Source: Streptomyces sp. ASQP_92
GTDB lineage: Bacteria; Actinomycetota; Actinomycetes; Streptomycetales; Streptomycetaceae
Assembly: GCF_025399895.1 (NCBI RefSeq)
Contig: NZ_JAODUA010000008.1
Location: 62,001 to 126,000, forward strand
Length of the DNA: 64,000 nt
Reading direction: 5' to 3'
Shown here in pieces: positions 31,710 through 39,739 of this stretch. The stretch's first letter is position 1. Every line of letters starts with the position of its first letter. The position numbers and the translations under genes were made by a program. The notes beneath the pieces are model-generated. The model searched no databases, was not told the DNA's origin, and saw only the letters and a list, made by a program, of their open reading frames with translations.

Positions 31710-33819
31710 GCGGTACGCGGCTGGGCTCGCCCGCCTGTCCGCCGATCACCGGAGGCTGGTGTGCCTGGTGTGGCTGGCGGTGCTGGTGGCGGGCGGGGTC
31801 GCGGCGGCCACGCACCTGGGCCGCCTCGACCAGAGCTTCACCACCTCCGGCCAGGACGGCTCCCGGGCCAACGCGGCGATCACCGAGCGGTACGGGGCCG
31901 GCGCGGGCGTCGCCCCGCTGGTCGCCGTGGTCACCTGGCCGGACGGCACCGACGGCCGCTCGCCGCTCGCCGCCGCCCGGCTGAGGTCCGGCCTCGCGGC
32001 CGCCACGGCGCCGGGCACCCGGGTGGTCTCGTACGCCGACACCGGCGACCGGGCGTTCCTGGCGCAGGACGGCCGCACCACCTTCGCCCTGGTGTATCCG
32101 CTCTCCGGGAAGCCGGACCTGGCCGGGCTCACCGCCGTGCGGGACGCCACCGAACGGCTGCGGACCGGGCTGCGCGAGGCGCTGCCCGGCGCCTGGGTGA
32201 ATGTGACGGGCGTGCTGCCGCTCCAGCAGGACAGCGCCCTCGCCCGGCCGGGCCCGGGCCTCCAACTGCTCAAAGTTGCTTGCGCGTTGGGGGGTCTCAC
32301 CCTGCTCCTCAGGGCGTTCGGGGTGCGACGCCTGCTGCTGCCGCTGCTGCTCACGGCGGCGTCGTCGGTGGTGGCCCTCCTGGTGGTGCTCGCCCTGGCA
32401 GGGACCATGGAGATCAGCTTCGTCGTGGTGTACCTGATCCCGGTCGCGGCGCTCGCCCTCTCGGTGCGTCGCTCGGCCCTCCTGCTGGGCGCCTGGCGGG
32501 CGGAGCTGGTGGGCGGGACCGACGCCCGGCTCGCGCCGCACCGGGCGGGGTCCGCCCTGGCGGGCCCGGCGACCACCGGAGCTCTGGCCGGGACCGCGGC
32601 CCTGGCGACCCTCGCCCTGTTCCCCGTGCCCTTCCTGCGCTCGATCGGCATCGCGGGGGCCATGGTCTGCCTGGCGGCCACCTTGGCGGCCCTGACACTG
32701 GGCCCGGCGCTGCTGCCTGTCGCGGGGAGGGGGCTGATGCGCCAACCTCCTGGAGATGCAAGGGAGTTGGCGCCTGCCCCTCGGCCCACTCACCGGCTGC
32801 TCGCCGTCGGCGTCCTGGCGGCTCTCGGGCTGCTCATCGGCGCGAGCGGGCTGCTGACGGCCGGGAACCCCCGGGCCGAGGCCCTGGTGGAGAGCGGTCC
32901 GGCCCGGGACGGGCTCGATCAGCTGACGGCCGCCGGGATTCCGTCCGGGGTGCTCAACCCCCTTGAGGTGCTTGCCCCTTCGGGCCCGGACGCCGAACGC
33001 TCGGCATCGCTCGCCGTCAAGGTCCCCGGCGTCCTGGCGGCCGCCGCCCCGCGCGACGCCGCCTGGCGCCGCGACGGCTCCGCGCTGGTCGCGGTGGTCC
33101 CCTCCGCCGAGCCGATGACCCCGTCCGGCCGCCGCGCGATGGCCGACGTGCGTTCCGCGACGGCTGACGCGGGGGCGCAGGTCGGGGGTTCCGGGGTGCC
33201 CGAACCCGACCTGGTACGGGGCGTGTACCGGATTCTTCCGGGCGCGCTCGCGGCCATGGCACTGCTCGGCTTCCTCGCGCTCGTGCGGCCACGGAGGGCC
33301 GGGACCTCCGCGCGGGCCGGGCGGGCCGCGCTGTCCGCGGTGGTCGCGGCGGTGGCGACCACCGGGCTCCTGGTGCTGGTCTGGCAGTACGGCATCGGGT
33401 CCCGGCCGCTCGGCGGGGTGGCGGCGACGGGGGCGGTGACGGGGTGGATTCCCCTGGTGGCGGGGGCCTTCGCCTTTCTGAACACGCTCGACCACGCCGT
33501 GGCGCACGACGCGATGGCCCGCGTCCGGCCCCGCGTCGGGCTCGTGGTCGCCCTGCCACTTCTGGCCATCGGGCTCGGCCCGCAAGTGGAACTGGCCATT
33601 CTGGTCACGGGACTTGGCGGAGCGGCGCTGCTGGGTTCCGTGCCGCTCCGCGCCCTCGCGGTGCTGTCGGGCCCGTCTCGACGACTCGTTCACGACACGG
33701 CCGCACAACCCCCCGCAAGCGGCCTTCCGGCCACACCGCTGTCATCTTATTGGTCTAGACCTGGATTGCGTCTCGGTCATACGATCCCCCTGGTCGAACC
33801 ATCGGACCACGCACAGTGA
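31696..33819 (+). CDS. MMPL-family transporter (cluster B exporter)
   Basis: RND-superfamily membrane transporter, 707 aa, with two repeats each made of one helix, an extracytoplasmic loop and a bundle of helices. FTTSGQDGSRANAAITERYG near residue 50 and QQDSALARPGPGLQLL near residue 180 fit MMPL/YdfJ proteins, which move lipids or hydrophobic products across the actinobacterial membrane. It overlaps the aldo/keto reductase gene, tying it to the operon. The last ~50 residues are low-complexity, and their DNA contains the DasR box of the following regulator gene. Most likely exports the cluster's lipid or glycolipid. Confidence 0.88.
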   Translation: MRRTERYAAGLARLSADHRRLVCLVWLAVLVAGGVAAATHLGRLDQSFTTSGQDGSRANAAITERYGAGAGVAPLVAVVTWPDGTDGRSPLAAARLRSGLAAATAPGTRVVSYADTGDRAFLAQDGRTTFALVYPLSGKPDLAGLTAVRDATERLRTGLREALPGAWVNVTGVLPLQQDSALARPGPGLQLLKVACALGGLTLLLRAFGVRRLLLPLLLTAASSVVALLVVLALAGTMEISFVVVYLIPVAALALSVRRSALLLGAWRAELVGGTDARLAPHRAGSALAGPATTGALAGTAALATLALFPVPFLRSIGIAGAMVCLAATLAALTLGPALLPVAGRGLMRQPPGDARELAPAPRPTHRLLAVGVLAALGLLIGASGLLTAGNPRAEALVESGPARDGLDQLTAAGIPSGVLNPLEVLAPSGPDAERSASLAVKVPGVLAAAAPRDAAWRRDGSALVAVVPSAEPMTPSGRRAMADVRSATADAGAQVGGSGVPEPDLVRGVYRILPGALAAMALLGFLALVRPRRAGTSARAGRAALSAVVAAVATTGLLVLVWQYGIGSRPLGGVAATGAVTGWIPLVAGAFAFLNTLDHAVAHDAMARVRPRVGLVVALPLLAIGLGPQVELAILVTGLGGAALLGSVPLRALAVLSGPSRRLVHDTAAQPPASGLPATPLSSYWSRPGLRLGHTIPLVEPSDHAQ
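33749..33764 (+). promoter_or_regulatory. DasR box (dre) upstream of the cluster B regulator
   Basis: ATTGGTCTAGACCTGG has the perfect dre core GGTCTAGACC. It sits inside the 3' end of the MMPL gene, about 90 bp before the LuxR-type regulator start. It is the best core match of all dre sites in the window. Likely makes the regulator responsive to aminosugar status. Confidence 0.75.
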
Positions 33820-33851
33820 CACCACGGCATACGCGCACCTGGGGGAACCGC

Positions 33852-34829
33852 ATGCTCGAGGCACTCGGAATTCAGCAGTCCACAGAAACCGTCTACCGGC
33901 TCCTGCTGTCCCAACCCGATTACGGAATACCGGAGTTGGCGGAGCATCTGGACTGGTCGGAGACCGAGGTGCGGGCGGCGCTCAGCCATCTCGCCGACCT
34001 CAAGCTCGTGCTCATGGACGATGCCTCGGACGGCATCGCCCCGTTCAGCCCGGACGTCGGATTCGCGTTCCTGCTGTCGCGGGCCGAGGCCGAGCTGACC
34101 AAGCGCAGACGCCAGGTGGAGCGGGCCGAGCAGACGGTGGCGGCGATCCTGGCCAAGTTCCACGCGGGCAACACCTTCCGGCACGACGTCGTCGACCGCA
34201 TCCACGGCGTGGACGCGGTGCGCGAGCGCCTGGAGGACCTGGCCGGGAGCGCCCGCGCCGAGTGCCTCTCCCTGCTGCCCGGCGGCGCCCAGCTGCCCGA
34301 CACGATGGACGCCAGCCAGCCCCTGGACGAGCTGGCCCTGGAGCGCGGCGTGCAGATCCGCAGCATCTACCAGGAGAGCTTCCGCAACGACGCGCCCACC
34401 CTCGAATACGTCCGCTGGTACTGCGACTTGGGGGGCGAGGCCCGCACCGTGCCGATCGTGCCCATGCTGATGGTGATCGTCGACCGCAGCGCGGCGCTGG
34501 TCCCGGTGGATCCCGAGGACGCGCGGGCCGGCGCCCTGGAGGTGCGCAGCCGGGGCCTGGTCAACGCGCTGGTGGTCCTCTTCGACCATCTGTGGGAGTC
34601 GGGCACCCCGTTCGGGGAGGCCCCGCGCCGCAACGAGCACGCCCTCTCGCCCCAGGAACGGGAGTTGGTGCTGCTCCTGGGGATCGGCTGCACCGACGAC
34701 ATCGCCGCGCGCAGACTCGGGGTGTCGCTGCGCACGGTGCGCCGGATGAGCTCGGAGCTCATGTCCCGCCTGGGCGCCCGCAGTCGCTTCGAGGCGGGCG
34801 TCCGCGCGGCCAAGGAGGGCTGGCTCTGA
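33852..34829 (+). CDS. LuxR-family transcriptional regulator with TrmB-like N-terminus
   Basis: 325-aa DNA-binding regulator. The N-terminal winged helix (TVYRLLLSQPDYGIPELAEHL, residues about 12-75) resembles TrmB-type proteins, a central domain of unknown ligand follows (about 110-250), and a LuxR-type helix-turn-helix ends the chain (LSPQERELVLLLGIG, IAARRLGVSLRTVRRMSSEL). ATG 33852 is preceded by GGGGGA; GTG 33816 is a longer alternative overlapping MMPL. Position at the end of cluster B and a dre upstream suggest a pathway regulator under DasR. It could instead control the MctP genes downstream. Confidence 0.87.
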   Translation: MLEALGIQQSTETVYRLLLSQPDYGIPELAEHLDWSETEVRAALSHLADLKLVLMDDASDGIAPFSPDVGFAFLLSRAEAELTKRRRQVERAEQTVAAILAKFHAGNTFRHDVVDRIHGVDAVRERLEDLAGSARAECLSLLPGGAQLPDTMDASQPLDELALERGVQIRSIYQESFRNDAPTLEYVRWYCDLGGEARTVPIVPMLMVIVDRSAALVPVDPEDARAGALEVRSRGLVNALVVLFDHLWESGTPFGEAPRRNEHALSPQERELVLLLGIGCTDDIAARRLGVSLRTVRRMSSELMSRLGARSRFEAGVRAAKEGWL

Positions 34830-34970
34830 CGCTCCGGCAAGGACGTCGTCCGGTTGCGGCCCGTCCGGAATCCGGACGGGGGTTCCCTTGACCGAATCTC
34901 TCCCCTAGATTTCCTGCGCATTACCAAGTGATCCAACGCACAGGTGATCGTGAGGGGACGGAGCCACCCA

Positions 34971-35243
34971 ATGCCGGAATCGACGGAAGTGAAGAGACCG
35001 GTGATCACGCCCTTGCGCGTGATCATCGCGCTCTGCCTGATCGCGCCCTTCGGGGCGATGCTGTGGGTGAGCTCGTACGCCAAGGCGGACCCGGTGCTCG
35101 GCGGCATCCCGTTCTTCTACTGGTACCAGATGCTCTGGGTGCTGATCTCGACCGCGCTGACGATGCTCGCGTACAAGCTGTGGCAGCACGACCAGCGCTC
35201 GCGCACCACCTCTGACACCACCAAGGGGGGTGCGTCCAAGTGA
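34971..35243 (+). CDS. DUF3311 small membrane protein, MctP partner
   Basis: 90-aa protein with two hydrophobic helices (VIIALCLIAPFGAMLWVSSYA and FYWYQMLWVLISTALTMLAYKLW), the usual DUF3311 layout. ATG 34971 has GGAG about 10 bases upstream. Its stop overlaps the GTG start of the symporter gene, the standard arrangement for the DUF3311-SSS pair in which the small protein probably stabilises or assists the symporter. About 140 bp upstream is non-coding and should hold the promoter. Confidence 0.9.
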   Translation: MPESTEVKRPVITPLRVIIALCLIAPFGAMLWVSSYAKADPVLGGIPFFYWYQMLWVLISTALTMLAYKLWQHDQRSRTTSDTTKGGASK

Positions 35244-36865
35244 AGGACGGCGTGAACGGCGTCGCACTCGGCGTCTTCATCTTCTTCTTCCTGGCCGTCA
35301 CGGTCATCGGGTTCATGGCCGCCCGCTGGCGCAAGGCCGAGAATGAGGCGAGCCTCGACGAATGGGGCCTGGGCGGGCGGTCGTTCGGCACCTGGGTCAC
35401 CTGGTTCCTGCTCGGCGGCGACCTCTACACCGCGTACACCTTCGTCGCGGTGCCCGCGGCGATCTACGCGGCGGGCGCGGCCGGCTTCTTCGCCGTGCCC
35501 TACACGATCCTCGTGTATCCGCTGATCTTCACCTTCCTGCCGCGCCTGTGGTCGGTCTCGCACAAGCACGGCTACGTCACCACCTCGGACTTCGTGCGCG
35601 GCCGGTTCGGCTCGAAGGGCCTGTCGCTCGCCGTCGCGATCACCGGCATCCTTGCCACGATGCCCTACATCGCGCTCCAACTGGTCGGCATCCAGGCCGT
35701 GTTGGACGTCATGGGCGTGGGCGGCGAGTCCAGCAACTGGTTCGTGAAGGACCTGCCGCTGCTCATCGCGTTCGCGGTGCTCGCGGCGTACACCTACTCC
35801 TCGGGCCTGCGCGCCCCCGCGTTGATCGCGTTCGTGAAGGACGGTCTGATCTACCTCGTCATCGCGGTGGCGATCATCTACATCCCGATCAAGCTGGGCG
35901 GCTTCGACGCCATCTTCAGCGCGGCGCAGCACAAGTTCGCGACGCCGAATCCGGCGACGGGCAAGCCCACGGGCGCCATCGTGCCCGGCGATTCGAGCCA
36001 GTGGACGTACGCCACGCTCGCGCTCGGCTCGGCGCTCGCGCTGTTCATGTACCCGCACTCGATCACCGCGACGCTGTCCTCGCGCAGCCGCAACGTGATC
36101 CGCCGCAACACCACGATCCTGCCGCTGTACTCGCTGATGCTGGGCCTGCTGGCGCTGCTCGGCTTCATGGCGATCGCGGCGGGCGTCAAGGTCAAGAACG
36201 GCCAGCTCGCCATTCCGCAGCTCTTCGAGGACATGTTCCCGGACTGGTTCGCGGGCGTCGCCTTCGCGGCGATCGGCATCGGCGCCCTCGTCCCGGCGGC
36301 CATCATGTCCATCGCGGCGGCGAACCTCTTCACCCGCAACATCTACAAGGACTTCATCAAGCGGGACGCGACCCCCTCCCAGGAGGCCAAGGTCTCCAAG
36401 CTGGTCTCGCTCGTGGTGAAGGTCGGCGCGCTGGTCTTCGTCCTGACCATGGACAAGACGGTCGCCATCAACTTCCAGCTCCTGGGCGGAATCTGGATCC
36501 TCCAGACCTTCCCGGCCCTGGTCGGCGGCCTGTTCACCCGCTGGTTCCACCGCTGGGCGCTGCTCGCGGGCTGGGCGGTCGGCATGGTCTACGGCACGCT
36601 CGCCGCGTACGGGGTGGCCTCGCCCACCCAGAAGCACTTCGGCGGCTCCTCCAAGGAGATCCCGGGCATCGGCGAGATCGGCTACATCGGTCTGACGGCG
36701 TTCGTCCTGAACGTGGTGGTGACGGTGGTCCTGACGGTGGCCCTGCGCGCCGTCAAGGCCCCCGACGGCATCGACGAGACCTCCCCCGAGGACTACACGG
36801 CCGACGCGGGCGACCCCGGCGTCGTCACGGAGCTGCCGCCGGCGACGGCGGGGGCGGCGCACTGA
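35240..36865 (+). CDS. mctP: Sodium:solute symporter, monocarboxylate uptake permease MctP-like
   Basis: 541-aa SSS-family transporter with about 13 predicted helices. Typical features are WGLGGRSFGTWVTWFLLGGD near residue 42 and AIMSIAAANLFTRNIYKDF near residue 355 (conserved SSS sodium-site region). Pairing with DUF3311 marks the MctP branch, which imports lactate, pyruvate, acetate or alanine. GTG start overlapping the DUF3311 stop. A clean bidirectional terminator follows at 36884. It may be controlled by the LuxR-type gene upstream, but this is positional only. Confidence 0.9.
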   Translation: MKDGVNGVALGVFIFFFLAVTVIGFMAARWRKAENEASLDEWGLGGRSFGTWVTWFLLGGDLYTAYTFVAVPAAIYAAGAAGFFAVPYTILVYPLIFTFLPRLWSVSHKHGYVTTSDFVRGRFGSKGLSLAVAITGILATMPYIALQLVGIQAVLDVMGVGGESSNWFVKDLPLLIAFAVLAAYTYSSGLRAPALIAFVKDGLIYLVIAVAIIYIPIKLGGFDAIFSAAQHKFATPNPATGKPTGAIVPGDSSQWTYATLALGSALALFMYPHSITATLSSRSRNVIRRNTTILPLYSLMLGLLALLGFMAIAAGVKVKNGQLAIPQLFEDMFPDWFAGVAFAAIGIGALVPAAIMSIAAANLFTRNIYKDFIKRDATPSQEAKVSKLVSLVVKVGALVFVLTMDKTVAINFQLLGGIWILQTFPALVGGLFTRWFHRWALLAGWAVGMVYGTLAAYGVASPTQKHFGGSSKEIPGIGEIGYIGLTAFVLNVVVTVVLTVALRAVKAPDGIDETSPEDYTADAGDPGVVTELPPATAGAAH

Positions 36866-36883
36866 GTTCGCCTGTTCGTACGC

Positions 36884-36923
36884 GAAAGGGCCGCCGCATC
36901 CTGAGGGGTGCGGCGGCCCTTTC
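36884..36923. terminator. Terminator after the symporter gene
   Basis: Perfect 15-bp stem GAAAGGGCCGCCGCA / TGCGGCGGCCCTTTC with a 10-nt loop, 18 bp after the mctP stop. TTTC on the plus strand and a mirrored GAAA allow action in both directions. Confidence 0.85.
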
Positions 36924-36934
36924 ATATGCGTCGA

Positions 36935-36994
36935 TCAGCGCACCCAGCCGAATTCGTCGGGCAGCATGTGGGGCCGGTCGGTCGTCACGGGCAT
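36935..36994 (-). CDS. Possible 19-aa leader-type small ORF
   Basis: On the minus strand an ATG at 36994 is preceded by GAGCGAGG and reads MPVTTDRPHMLPDEFGWVR before a TGA, ending just before the bidirectional terminator. It would be divergent from nrdA and start upstream of the NrdR boxes. The ribosome-binding sequence and terminator are suggestive, but the length makes chance likely. Function unknown. Confidence 0.25.
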   Translation of the reverse strand: MPVTTDRPHMLPDEFGWVR

Positions 36995-37072
36995 GCCTCG
37001 CTCGCCTTCCTCGACGGTCTGTCTCCGACGATAGCGGAGAGGAACGCCGCAAGGAGGTTTCTCCGCGACCGA

Positions 37073-37120
37073 CACAACATGTGGGGGGTGCCGTCCGCAG
37101 CGCCCCCCACATGTATGCTC
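37073..37120 (+). promoter_or_regulatory. Pair of NrdR boxes in the nrdAB promoter
   Basis: Two 16-bp boxes sharing ACATGT: ACACAACATGTGGGGG (37073-37088) and CCCCCACATGTATGCT (37105-37120), centres 32 bp apart, about three helical turns, the usual NrdR geometry. Together they also form a long inverted repeat. TATGCT in the second box may be the -10 element. The ATP/dATP-sensing repressor NrdR (encoded elsewhere) would act here. Confidence 0.65.
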
Positions 37121-37121
37121 A

Positions 37122-37285
37122 TGCTCGCTGTCGCCGCAGGGGAATCCGGTGCGAATCCGGAACTGTCCCGCAACGGTATGACCCGTACGGATACGTACGC
37201 GTCGAGTCCGAGCACCTGCCGATGGCGCACCCGGCTCGACCGAATCGGGTGCCAGACGTCCGGGCCTCGCGGTTGGGCCGGTGGA
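37122..37285 (+). ncRNA. Cobalamin (vitamin B12) riboswitch controlling nrdAB
   Basis: The conserved aptamer core is clear: GCAGGGGAATCCGGTGCGAA, then TCCGG, CTGTCCCGCAACGGTATGAC and the 3' GCCAGACGTCCGG segment. Boundaries are approximate. In S. coelicolor a B12 riboswitch shuts off the class Ia reductase operon when cobalamin is available, leaving the B12-dependent class II NrdJ. Downstream, CTCCC at 37322-37326 can pair with GGGAG at 37349-37353 near the nrdA start, a candidate for ribosome-binding-site masking; this pairing is inference. Confidence 0.88.
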
Positions 37286-37363
37286 CGACGCGCCGAGGGC
37301 TGCCCCGAGGCGCGCCGACGCCTCCCCCGAAGGCCCCGTGCCGAGCGAGGGAGTGCCCCCACA

Positions 37364-39739
37364 GTGACCATCGCCCCAGCGGATCCCGCTTCAGCGATCA
37401 CCGACGAGCTCGCGGATGCCCCGGGTACCGCGCTGCTGCGGACCCTGACGGAGCTCACCGCCGACCTGGCGGACACCGACCCCGGCCGGGTCGCCGCGGC
37501 CGCGCTGCGGGGCCGCAACGCCCGTTCCGACGCCGCCGAGTTGCGGGAGCTGGCCACCGAGGCCGCCGCGGGGCTCATCTCCGAGGACCCGGCGTACTCC
37601 CGCCTCGCCGCCCGGCTCCTGACGCTCACCGTCGCCGAGGAGGCCGCCTCCCAGGGCGCGGTGTCGTTCTCCGCATCCGTCGCGGTCGGCCACCGCGAGG
37701 GACTGATCGCCGACCGCACCGCCGACTTCGTCGACGCCCACGCCGACCGGCTCGACGCCCTGGTCGACGCGGCCCTCGCCGACGGCGCCGACGACCGCTT
37801 CGGCTACTTCGGCCTGCGCACCCTCTACTCCCGCTATCTGCTGCGCCACCCGATCACCCGCAAGGTCATCGAGACCCCCCAGCACTTCATGCTGCGCGTG
37901 GCGTCCGGCCTCGCCGAGGACGGATCGGTCCGCGCCCTGGACGAAGTGGCGTCCCTGTACGGCCTGATGAGCCGCCTGGACTATCTGCCGTCCTCCCCCA
38001 CGCTCTTCAACTCCGGCACCCGCCACCCCCAGATGTCGTCCTGCTATCTGCTCGACTCGCCGCTCGACGAGCTGGACTCGATCTACGACCGCTACCACCA
38101 GGTGGCCCGGCTCTCCAAGCACGCGGGCGGCATCGGCCTCTCGTACTCCCGTATCCGCGGCCGGGGTTCGCTGATCCGGGGCACCAACGGCCACTCCAAC
38201 GGCATCGTCCCGTTCCTCAAGACGCTGGACGCCTCGGTGGCCGCGGTCAACCAGGGCGGCCGGCGCAAGGGCGCGGCCGCGGTGTACCTGGAGACCTGGC
38301 ACTCCGACATCGAGGAGTTCCTGGAGCTGCGCGACAACACCGGCGAGGACCAGCGGCGTACGCACAACCTGAACCTCGCGCACTGGATCCCCGACGAGTT
38401 CATGCGCCGGGTCGACGCCGACGCGTCGTGGTCGCTGTTCTCCCCGGCCGACGTGCCCGAGCTGGTGGACCTGTGGGGCGAGGAGTTCGACGCCGCCTAC
38501 CGCAGGGCCGAGGCCGCGGGCCTCGCCCTCAAGACCATGCCCGCCCGGGATCTGTACGGCCGCATGATGCGCACCCTCGCGCAGACCGGCAACGGCTGGA
38601 TGACGTTCAAGGACGCCTCCAACCGCACCGCCAACCAGACCGCCGAGCCCGGCCACACGGTCCACTCCTCCAATCTGTGCACCGAGATCCTGGAGGTGAC
38701 CGACGACGGGGAGACGGCCGTGTGCAACCTCGGCTCGGTCAACCTCGGCGCGTTCGTCGTCGGTGACGGGATCGACTGGGAGCGACTCGACGAGACCGTC
38801 CGCACCGCCGTGACCTTCCTCGACCGGGTCGTCGACATCAACTTCTACCCGACCGAGCAGGCCGGCCGCTCCAACGCCCGGTGGCGTCCGGTCGGCCTGG
38901 GCGCGATGGGTCTCCAGGACGTCTTCTTCAAGCTGCGGCTGCCCTTCGACTCCCCCGAGGCGAAGGCCCTGTCCACGAAGCTCGCCGAGCGGATCATGCT
39001 GACCGCGTACGAGGCCTCCGCCGACCTGGCGGAGCGCAGTGGTCCACTGCCCGCCTGGGACAAGACCCGCACCGCCCGCGGGGTGCTGCACCCCGACCAC
39101 TACGACGTCGAGCTGAACTGGCCGGAGCGCTGGGCGGCCCTGCGGGAACGCATCGCCACGGTCGGCATGCGCAACTCGCTGCTCCTCGCGATCGCCCCGA
39201 CCGCGACCATCGCCTCCATCGCGGGGGTGTACGAGTGCATCGAGCCGCAGGTCTCCAACCTCTTCAAGCGCGAGACGCTGAGCGGTGAATTCCTCCAGGT
39301 GAACGGCTACTTGGTGGAGGACCTCAAGAAGCTCGGCGTGTGGGACGCGCAGTCCCGCGAGGCGCTGCGCGAGGCCAGCGGCTCGGTGCAGGGCTTCGGC
39401 TGGATCCCGGCCGACGTGCGCGCCCTGTACCGCACGGCGTGGGAGATCCCGCAGCGCGCCCTGATCGACATGGCCGCCGCCCGCACCGCCTTCCTCGACC
39501 AGTCGCAGTCGCTGAACCTGTTCCTGGAGACGCCCACCATCGGCAAGCTGTCGTCGATGTACGCGTACGCCTGGAAGCAGGGCCTCAAAACGACGTACTA
39601 CCTGCGCTCGCGCCCGGCCACCCGCATCGCCCGCGCCGCGCAGGCCACCGCCACCGTCCCGGCCCAGCAGGCGGCGCCCGACGCCGACGCCATCGCCTGC
39701 TCCCTGGAAAACCCCGAGTCCTGCGAGGCCTGCCAGTAA
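37364..39739 (+). CDS. nrdA: Class Ia ribonucleotide reductase, large subunit
   Basis: 791-aa catalytic subunit reducing ribonucleoside diphosphates to deoxy forms with NrdB. An N-terminal segment with the cone-like allosteric region is followed by the 10-stranded barrel: SPTLFNSGTRHPQMSSCYLL (first active-site Cys), GRRKGAAAVYLETWH, NLCTEI (radical-site Cys), CNLGSVNL, and APTATIASIAGV. The C-terminus ends CEACQ with the redox-active Cys pair. GTG 37364 chosen; the frame upstream overlaps the riboswitch. Stop overlaps nrdB (TAATG). Transcription is expected to be under NrdR and the B12 riboswitch. Confidence 0.96.
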   Translation: MTIAPADPASAITDELADAPGTALLRTLTELTADLADTDPGRVAAAALRGRNARSDAAELRELATEAAAGLISEDPAYSRLAARLLTLTVAEEAASQGAVSFSASVAVGHREGLIADRTADFVDAHADRLDALVDAALADGADDRFGYFGLRTLYSRYLLRHPITRKVIETPQHFMLRVASGLAEDGSVRALDEVASLYGLMSRLDYLPSSPTLFNSGTRHPQMSSCYLLDSPLDELDSIYDRYHQVARLSKHAGGIGLSYSRIRGRGSLIRGTNGHSNGIVPFLKTLDASVAAVNQGGRRKGAAAVYLETWHSDIEEFLELRDNTGEDQRRTHNLNLAHWIPDEFMRRVDADASWSLFSPADVPELVDLWGEEFDAAYRRAEAAGLALKTMPARDLYGRMMRTLAQTGNGWMTFKDASNRTANQTAEPGHTVHSSNLCTEILEVTDDGETAVCNLGSVNLGAFVVGDGIDWERLDETVRTAVTFLDRVVDINFYPTEQAGRSNARWRPVGLGAMGLQDVFFKLRLPFDSPEAKALSTKLAERIMLTAYEASADLAERSGPLPAWDKTRTARGVLHPDHYDVELNWPERWAALRERIATVGMRNSLLLAIAPTATIASIAGVYECIEPQVSNLFKRETLSGEFLQVNGYLVEDLKKLGVWDAQSREALREASGSVQGFGWIPADVRALYRTAWEIPQRALIDMAAARTAFLDQSQSLNLFLETPTIGKLSSMYAYAWKQGLKTTYYLRSRPATRIARAAQATATVPAQQAAPDADAIACSLENPESCEACQ

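Noticed and set aside
21449..34829. TTA (bldA-dependent) leucine codons in cluster B
   Set aside because: Reading the plus-strand genes, every TTA I met was out of frame (for example in AAT TAC or ACT TAC), so I have no support for bldA control.
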